A stretch of 54,355 nucleotides of DNA, from NCBI GenBank assembly GCA_022822125.1, contig JAJECF010000058.1:1-54355 (forward strand), in the 5' to 3' direction. Each line of letters starts with the position of its first letter. Position 1 is the first letter of the stretch. Below the pieces are notes generated by a model. That model saw nothing but the letters and a program-made list of their open reading frames with translations. It had not been told where the DNA came from and did not search any database. This DNA is from Alphaproteobacteria bacterium (GTDB lineage Bacteria > Pseudomonadota > Alphaproteobacteria > Bin95). Of this stretch, positions 49,265 to 54,355 are shown in pieces. The translations under genes were made by a program, and so were the position numbers.

Positions 49265-50911
49265 TCAGTCCCGGACCGCCTCGGTGACGGAGAGCGTGCT
49301 GCCGAAGGAAGGAATGACGCACGAGTGGCGTCCGGCCCCGCCGGCGACCATGACCATGAGTTGCTCCCGCTCGCTGACGATGCGCACGCCGTCCCTGCCA
49401 TCGGGCCCGACGAAACGCTCCGGCACCTGCTGGCGATAGAGTGCCATCTGCGCCTTGCCGATATGCCAGCGCGGAATGATCGCGCGCTCGATGATGAAGC
49501 GCTCAACATCCTCCTTGGACCAGCCCTCGCGTGCGATGACCTCCGCATGCTCGGGGCCGATCACGACCAGATATTCGCCGTGGAAATAGGAGTTGTTGCA
49601 GCCGGGCGTGGCCATGGTGCCACAGATTGTCAGCAGAACGTCTTCAGCGGTTTCGCTGTAGTGGTCGTTGACATTGTGCGGCCCTTCGACGCCGCACAGC
49701 GTGACAGCGTTGTCTTCCACCTCGAAGCCGCGCCCGGTCTGGAAACAAGTCCACGGATTGGCTTCTTCATTCTCCGCGAAGCAGTAGCTGTATTTCGCCG
49801 GCGTGCCCATGGTGGCGCGGTCGAGCACACCCGGCTGCGCGCCGCCAATATTGTTCAGCACCAGCCGGACGGCGCGCCCGATGGCGGCGTTGGCATGGGC
49901 GCCCTGGCCCATGCAATTGGTGCCGGAGGCGATGTCGAGCTCTTCCGCTATCGGTCCATGCACGACGGTCAGCAGGCCGCAGGGATGGGTCGTGGACTGG
50001 AGCGCCTTAAGGTTCAGCCGCTCGACGGTCATGGCCCGGGTTGCAGCCAGAATGACCGGCATCATGGCCGGCGTCGCCCCGGCCATCACGGCATTGGCCG
50101 CAACCTTGCCGACCGTTGCAAGGCCGAGGCGCGGCTCGATCAGGCCGATCTCCTCGCCGGGGTCGCGTCCGCCCAGCATGGCGTCCCAGCGCTCGGGCGT
50201 GGGCGCGACAAAGGGCAGGCCGTCGGTCCAGCCGCGCTGGTAAAAGACGCGGTTCAGCGCCTCCGGCGAGTCGGGACCGGAAATCCGCTCCGGCGCGCCG
50301 GGCGCGTTGTAGTCGCCCTCGAACAGCGAGCGGTAGCGCATCCGGCCGCGCTTCGGCAGCGGGCGGTTGCGGCATTCTTCCGCGAGCTCTGCGGCATCCG
50401 CCTCCAGCATATGGACGATCTGGTCTATCGCCTCGTCGGCGATCTCCTCCACGCCGGCGGGCGGAAGCTTCGCCACCGGATGAGGCACGACCGCAATAGG
50501 CAGGCCGGCCATACCGAGACATTCGGCCTCCGCCTTGCCGAGGGCGAAGAACTCGTCCGTGCAGGTGACAGCTACCGGAATGCCGCGCTCCTCGAGTTTG
50601 ATCGCGTCATGGATACACCACGACGTGCAGGAGCCTCAGTCCCCGAAAGCGGCGGCGACGGCGTGGACCCGATCCAGCCATTGCTGCGAGAAATCCGCAG
50701 GCTCACTCGCAATCTTCCGGAAGAACTCGAACTCGAGATGCGGATAACGCGCCTTCAGCCGGTGCGACACCTCTTCCAGATAAAGGTCCGCATTCGCTTT
50801 GAGATTGGAGAACAGGCCGACGACCCTGACATCCTCCAGCGGACGCCGCGACGCCAGCGCGCCACTATTGCGCTGGTAGATGCCGCAGGGATTGATAAGC
50901 TCTTGCACCAT
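49265..50911 (-). CDS. UGSC-family selenoprotein with in-frame UGA (Sec92)
   Basis: A 548-aa protein if the UGA at 50636-50638 is decoded. The two reading frames are in phase and meet at AAAFGD-U-GSCTSWCIHDAI, the exact UGSC motif that names this (seleno)protein family. The N-terminal domain also has INPCGIYQ and VVGLFSNLKANADLYLEEV; after the motif comes GIPVAVTCTDEFFALGKAEA. A long second region (about 180-548) starts at YQRGWTDGLPFVAPTPERWD and includes GTNCMGQGAHANAAIGRAVR. Function unknown; the UxxC-like pair suggests redox chemistry. ATG 50911 gives the family start; its ribosome site is weak. Divergent (40 bp) from the SDR cluster. Confidence 0.8.
50605..50625 (-). promoter_or_regulatory. 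SECIS-like hairpin of the UGSC gene
   Basis: Starting 10 bases after the UGA on the minus strand, CGTCGTGG - TGTAT - CCATGACG forms an 8-bp stem (one G-U) with a 5-base loop containing GU at 19-23 bases from the UGA. Position, stem length and loop match bacterial SECIS elements and the one in the GrdB-like gene. Confidence 0.6.
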
Positions 50912-50951
50912 GGGCGCAACCCTAGCGCCGGGACAGGGAGGAAGGCAAGAG

Positions 50952-51710
50952 ATGGGACGCCTTGAGGGAAAAACCGCAATCATTACCGGCGCCGGATCGG
51001 GGATTGCGAAGGTGGCCACCGCAATCTTCATTCGCGAGGGCGCGCGGGTGATGGTGGCGGAGATCGACGAAGCGGCGGGCGCTGCGACGGCGGCGGAGAC
51101 CGGCGCCGCGTTCCATTGCACCGATGTGACCGACGACGCCTCGACGGCGGCCTGTGCAGCGGCGGCGATGGCCGAGTTCGGGCGCATCGACATCCTGTTC
51201 AATTGCGCCGGCGGGTCAGTCGTCGAGGACACGAAGATCCATGAGGTCGATCTCGATGTCTGGAACCGTACGATCCCGCTCGACCTCAAGGGGCCCATGC
51301 TGATGTGCCGCCATGCCGTGCCGCACATGATTGCGGGCGGCGGCGGGGCTGTCGTCAATATCTCTTCCGTGGTGGCGCTGCGCGGCAACCATCCGGCGCA
51401 TGTCTATTCGGCCGCCAAGGGCGGGCTTATCTCTTTCACCCGCTCGCTTGCCGGCTCCTATTCGGACGAGGGCGTGCGCGCCAATGTCATCTGCCCCGGC
51501 CTCATACTGACCGAGCGCATCCGCGCCCGTTACCGCCAGCCCAACGAGGAGCGTCCGCGCGAGGGATCGGTCTCCACCTTCGAGAGCTATCCGTTCGGCG
51601 TCGGCCAGCCGGAGGATATCGCCAATATCGGGCTCTTCCTGGCGTCCGACGAGTCGCGCATGGTGAATGGCGCGGTTATCCCGGCGGAGGGCGGCATCTC
51701 CGCCTATTGA
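50952..51710 (+). CDS. short-chain dehydrogenase/reductase, tandem copy 1
   Basis: A 252-aa NAD(P)-dependent SDR. Cofactor motif TGAGSGIAKVATAIF (TGxxxGIA, about residues 12-26), NCAGGSVVED (NAG-like, about 87-96), and active-site SSVVALRGNHPAHVYSAAKG, with Ser, Tyr and Lys. The ATG 50952 has a GGGAGG site about 12 bases upstream. It is the most divergent of three equal-length paralogues, with NHPAH where the other two have FVPSH. Likely substrate is a hydroxyacyl or steroid-like alcohol; not identifiable. Confidence 0.87.
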   Translation: MGRLEGKTAIITGAGSGIAKVATAIFIREGARVMVAEIDEAAGAATAAETGAAFHCTDVTDDASTAACAAAAMAEFGRIDILFNCAGGSVVEDTKIHEVDLDVWNRTIPLDLKGPMLMCRHAVPHMIAGGGGAVVNISSVVALRGNHPAHVYSAAKGGLISFTRSLAGSYSDEGVRANVICPGLILTERIRARYRQPNEERPREGSVSTFESYPFGVGQPEDIANIGLFLASDESRMVNGAVIPAEGGISAY

Positions 51711-51742
51711 CGGGATGCCGGAACAGAGAGGAGCGCAGGAAG

Positions 51743-52501
51743 ATGGGACGGCTCGAAGGCAAAACTGCGATCATCACCGGCGCAGGAACCGGAATCGCTA
51801 GGGCGGCCACGGGCATCTTCATTCGCGAAGGCGCGAAGGTGATGGTGGCTGAAATCGAAGAGGAGACCGGGTCCGCGACGGCGGCCGATACCGGCGCGGT
51901 CTTTCATCGCACCGATGTGACCGACGAGGCTTCGGCCGCCGCCTGCGCGGCAGCGGCGATGGCCGAGTTCGGGCGCATCGACATCCTGTTCAACTGCGCC
52001 GGCGGGTCGGTCCCCGAGGATGCGAAGATCCACGAGGTCGATCTCGAAGTCTGGGACCGCACCATTCCGCTCGACCTCAAGGGGCCGATGCTGATGTGCC
52101 GCCATGTCGTGCCGCATATGATCGCGGGCGGCGGCGGGGCCGTCATCAACGTCTCCTCGGTGGCGGCGCTGCGCGGTTTCGTGCCCAGCCATGTCTATTC
52201 GGCAGCGAAGGGCGGGCTGATCTCCTTCACCCGCTCGCTTGCAGGCTCCTATTCGGACGAAGGTGTGCGCGCCAATGTCATCTGCCCCGGCCTCATCCTG
52301 ACCGAGCGCGTCCGCGCCCGATACCGCCAGCCGAACGAGGAGCGCCCGCGCGAAGGCTCGATCGGCACCTTCGAGAAATATCCGTTCGGCGTCGGCCAAC
52401 CCGAGGACATCGCCAATATCGCGCTCTTCCTCGCATCGGACGAGGCGCGCATGGTGAACGGCGCGGTCATCCCGGGAGAGGGCGGCATCTCCGCCTATTG
52501 A
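51743..52501 (+). CDS. short-chain dehydrogenase/reductase, tandem copy 2
   Basis: A 252-aa SDR, the same length as copies 1 and 3, with 32 bp before it. Cofactor motif TGAGTGIARAATGIF, active-site SSVAALRGFVPSHVYSAAKG, C-terminal MVNGAVIPGEGGISAY. Long stretches are identical to the neighbours at DNA level (for example the FGRIDILFNCAGGSV region), so the cluster arose by recent tandem duplication. GAGAGGAG precedes the start at 51743. Confidence 0.87.
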   Translation: MGRLEGKTAIITGAGTGIARAATGIFIREGAKVMVAEIEEETGSATAADTGAVFHRTDVTDEASAAACAAAAMAEFGRIDILFNCAGGSVPEDAKIHEVDLEVWDRTIPLDLKGPMLMCRHVVPHMIAGGGGAVINVSSVAALRGFVPSHVYSAAKGGLISFTRSLAGSYSDEGVRANVICPGLILTERVRARYRQPNEERPREGSIGTFEKYPFGVGQPEDIANIALFLASDEARMVNGAVIPGEGGISAY

Positions 52502-52531
52502 CGGGCGGCGGCAGCGAGAGGAGTGCAGGAT

Positions 52532-53290
52532 ATGGGACGGCTCGAAGGCAAGATCGCGGTGATTACCGGGGCTGGAACCGGAATCGCCAAAGCGGCTACC
52601 GGAATCTTCATCCGCGAGGGCGCCAGGGTGATGGCGGCGGAGATCGACGAGGCGTCGGGCGCTGCAACGGCAGCGGAAACCGGCGCGGTCTTTCACCGCA
52701 CCGACGTGACCGACGATGCCTCTGCCGCGGCCTGCGCGGCGGCGGCGATGGCCGAGTTCGGGCGCATCGACATCCTGTTCAACTGCGCCGGCGGGTCGGT
52801 CCCCGAGGACACGAAGATCCACGAGGTCGATCTCGAAGTCTGGGACCGCACGATCCCGCTCGACCTCAAGGGCCCGATGCTGATGTGCCGCCATGTCGTG
52901 CCGCACATGATCGCGGGCGGCGGCGGCGCGGTCATCAACATCTCCTCGGTCGCGGCCCTGCGCGGATTCGTGCCCAGCCATGTCTATTCGGCGGCGAAGG
53001 GCGGGCTGATCTCCTTCACCCGCTCGCTCGCCGGCTCCTATTCCGACGAGGGCGTGCGCGCCAATGTCATCTGCCCCGGACTCATCCTGACCGAGCGCAT
53101 CCTTGCGCGCTATCCGGGGCCCGACGGGGAGCGCCCGAAGGAAGGGCCCTTCGCGACTTTCGAGAGCTATCCGTTCAGCATCGGCCCGCCGGAGGACATT
53201 GCGAATATCGGGCTCTTCCTGGCCTCGGACGAGTCGCGCATGGTCAATGGCGCGGTCATCCCGGCGGAAGGCGGCGTCTCCCACTACTGA
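52532..53290 (+). CDS. short-chain dehydrogenase/reductase, tandem copy 3
   Basis: A 252-aa SDR, 30 bp after copy 2. Cofactor motif TGAGTGIAKAATGIF, active-site SSVAALRGFVPSHVYSAAKG. The segment before the C-terminus differs most (YPGPDGERPKEGPFATFESY against YRQPNEERPREGSIGTFEKY), a region that lines the substrate pocket in SDRs, so substrate range may differ. The true start is ATG 52532; three extra codons upstream are not used. The end overlaps the convergent VUT gene by 7 bases. Confidence 0.87.
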   Translation: MGRLEGKIAVITGAGTGIAKAATGIFIREGARVMAAEIDEASGAATAAETGAVFHRTDVTDDASAAACAAAAMAEFGRIDILFNCAGGSVPEDTKIHEVDLEVWDRTIPLDLKGPMLMCRHVVPHMIAGGGGAVINISSVAALRGFVPSHVYSAAKGGLISFTRSLAGSYSDEGVRANVICPGLILTERILARYPGPDGERPKEGPFATFESYPFSIGPPEDIANIGLFLASDESRMVNGAVIPAEGGVSHY

Positions 53291-53802
53291 GCCACCCGCC
53301 CGGCCGTTGCCGGCATCAGCAGCCGGAACGGAATCAGCATGGCGAGGGCGAAGGCGGCCTTCCAGAAGAAATCCCCGATCCCGAGCGTGACCCAGGGCAC
53401 GTCCGTGCCATAGAAGGCGATCGAGAAGAACAGCGCTGTATCGACCGCCGAGCCGAGCATCGAGGATACGAGCGGCGCCTGCCACCAGGCTTGCTCCCGC
53501 ATCCGGTCGAAGATCGTGACGTCCAGCAGCTGGGCCACCAGGAACGCCAGGCCTGAGGCGACCGCGATTCGCGGCGTCGCCAGAACGATGGACAGCAGGA
53601 CAGCCGCGGCGAAGCCGACATAGACGACCCGCCGCGCCGTCGCCGCACCGTGCATCCGGTTGGTGAGGTCCGTGACTAGGAAGCAGACCGGGTAGGTGAA
53701 CGCGCCCCAGGTCAGCCAGTCATTGATCGGATACTGGACGAGCACATTGGAGAGCGCGACCAGCCCGGCCATCGCGGCCAGCGGCAGGAGGGGAAGGCGC
53801 AT
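53284..53802 (-). CDS. VUT-family membrane transporter (queuosine precursor transporter, YhhQ-like)
   Basis: A 172-aa protein with about five to six helices. Segments: NVLVQYPINDWLTWGAFTYP, VCFLVTDLTNRMHGAATARR, LAFLVAQLLDVTIFDRMREQ and SSMLGSAVDTALFFSIAFYG, typical of the VUT/YhhQ family that imports queuosine precursors (preQ0/preQ1). Somewhat shorter than E. coli YhhQ. No que genes are nearby. Its ATG lies 20 bp after the RraA-family gene on the same strand. Confidence 0.85.
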   Translation of the reverse strand: MRLPLLPLAAMAGLVALSNVLVQYPINDWLTWGAFTYPVCFLVTDLTNRMHGAATARRVVYVGFAAAVLLSIVLATPRIAVASGLAFLVAQLLDVTIFDRMREQAWWQAPLVSSMLGSAVDTALFFSIAFYGTDVPWVTLGIGDFFWKAAFALAMLIPFRLLMPATAGRVAQ

Positions 53803-53822
53803 GGCGCGGGGTCCCCGCGCCC

Positions 53823-54355
53823 TCAGTGCACGTCTTCGGGGCCGAGCATGGCGCGTTTCAGCTTTTCGAAGGTGAAGCCGGAGCCGCGGCAGACATCCAG
53901 CACGATTTTCTCCTTGGCCGCCACCTCGGCCGCCGCCTTCGGCACCTCGCGCGCCTGGTCGATCGGAATGACCGCCGCGCCGTGCTGGTCCGCATGCACA
54001 AGGTCGCCGTCGTTGACGACCATGCCGGCGACGCTCACCTGCCCGCCATAGCTCACCACATGCACATGGGCGTGCGCGGGCTTGATCGAGCCGGCTACGG
54101 CCTGGAAGCCGTCCGCCCAGTCCGGAATGTCGCGGATGCAGCCGTCGGTGACGACGCCGAGGCAGCCGAGCGCCTTGTGGATGTTGGAGTTGACCTCGCC
54201 CCAGAAGGCGCCGAAGCCGGCCCTCGGGCCGTCGAGGTCCTGCAGCACCACGATCTGCGGCGCGGGGCCGCCATGGGCGACATAGTCGTAATAGGAGACG
54301 CGCAGCTTCGCGGCGTCGTCGCCGCCCACGGCGCTCGGGAACTGCGAGCGTATGG
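53823..54355 (-). CDS. RraA-family protein, partial (5' end outside window)
   Basis: The C-terminal about 177 residues of an RraA/dimethylmenaquinone-methyltransferase-fold protein. Segments: RVSYYDYVAHGGPAPQIVVL, GEVNSNIHKALGCLGVVTDG and CIRDIPDWADGFQAVAGSIK (the last two cover the metal and substrate site, with the Gly-Cys-x-Arg-Asp segment), then AGMVVNDGDLVHADQHGAAV. The GTG at 54329 is not a plausible start: the frame continues upstream as RSQFPSA to the end of the window. Family members are RNase E inhibitors or aldolases such as HMG aldolase; an aldolase is likelier in this catabolic context. Confidence 0.85.
   Translation of the reverse strand, partial: IRSQFPSAVGGDDAAKLRVSYYDYVAHGGPAPQIVVLQDLDGPRAGFGAFWGEVNSNIHKALGCLGVVTDGCIRDIPDWADGFQAVAGSIKPAHAHVHVVSYGGQVSVAGMVVNDGDLVHADQHGAAVIPIDQAREVPKAAAEVAAKEKIVLDVCRGSGFTFEKLKRAMLGPEDVH

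Noticed and set aside
50636..50638. Treating the frames at 50636-50911 and 49265-50512 as separate genes
   Set aside because: They are in phase and together give the UGSC motif; the part between 50512 and 50636 continues the family sequence without a stop.
54329..54355. GTG at 54329 as the start of the RraA-family gene
   Set aside because: The frame is open to the window edge and the upstream residues (RSQFPSA) fit the family, so the gene is truncated by the window.

Overview
The window is high-GC DNA from an alphaproteobacterium. The yajC-secD-secF-Mth938 block, the DUF4170 protein, the folB/pteridine-reductase pair and the mix of CoA-dependent and flavin-dependent catabolic genes all fit a free-living or host-associated Rhodospirillales-like lineage, but I cannot name a genus. 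Two genes carry an in-frame UGA exactly where their families place selenocysteine, so the organism very probably decodes UGA as Sec. No rRNA, tRNA or CRISPR array was seen.

Layout. 158-4857 (minus): a polyamine/spermidine-type ABC importer (ATPase, binding protein, two permeases) ending in a 57-aa membrane peptide. 5019-11663 (plus): a DUF4170 protein, a ThDP enzyme, an ADP-forming acyl-CoA synthetase, a thiolase-like protein with its DUF35 partner, and a YbhN-type membrane protein. 11733-20644 (plus): a defence island. It has a Type III-like restriction subunit (res) fused to a MntA-type nucleotidyltransferase, a HepT toxin, two DUF proteins, a decayed second copy of the res 3' end, a DUF4258-like/DUF2283 pair, and a large DNA methyltransferase (mod). 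The mod gene has a low-GC target-recognition region. A four-helix-bundle (23S rRNA intervening-sequence protein, IVP) gene sits inside it, within a stop-free in-frame insertion bounded by inverted 7-bp repeats. Short copies of the same inverted repeat lie twice more inside mod and once just after it.

20748-25529 (plus): acyl-CoA dehydrogenase, a repeat-rich spacer, E1 alpha/beta of a 2-oxoacid dehydrogenase, and a split ThDP decarboxylase. 25556-28821 (minus): a bifunctional penicillin-binding protein and a GrdB-like selenoprotein. 28889-31550 (plus): quinone oxidoreductase, enoyl-CoA hydratase, haloalkane dehalogenase. 31569-35048 (minus): four genes overlapping by 4 bp each (glycosyltransferase, pteridine-reductase-like SDR, folB, acyl-CoA ligase). 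35072-39249 (plus): lactonase-like hydrolase, yajC, secD, secF, Mth938 protein. 39705-42677 (minus): two tandem luciferase-like oxidoreductases and a DMT exporter. 42803-45090 (plus): MoxR ATPase and VWA protein. 45103-47487 (minus): YciB and a Rieske dioxygenase beta/alpha pair, divergent from a third luciferase-like gene (47554-48570). 49265-50911 (minus): a UGSC-type selenoprotein. 50952-53290 (plus): three tandem, equal-length SDR paralogues. 53284 to the end (minus): a VUT transporter and a partial RraA-family gene.

Three layers of non-coding structure stand out. (1) The inverted heptamer-repeat family carrying the IVP gene. (2) Five arrays of a 10-bp-phased ATGACA motif in three spacers, two of them enclosing REP/BIME-like palindromes. 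(3) Two SECIS-like hairpins at almost the same distance from their UGA codons. The best candidate for an undescribed system is the heptamer-repeat/IVP element inside mod, together with its gene-less short copies.
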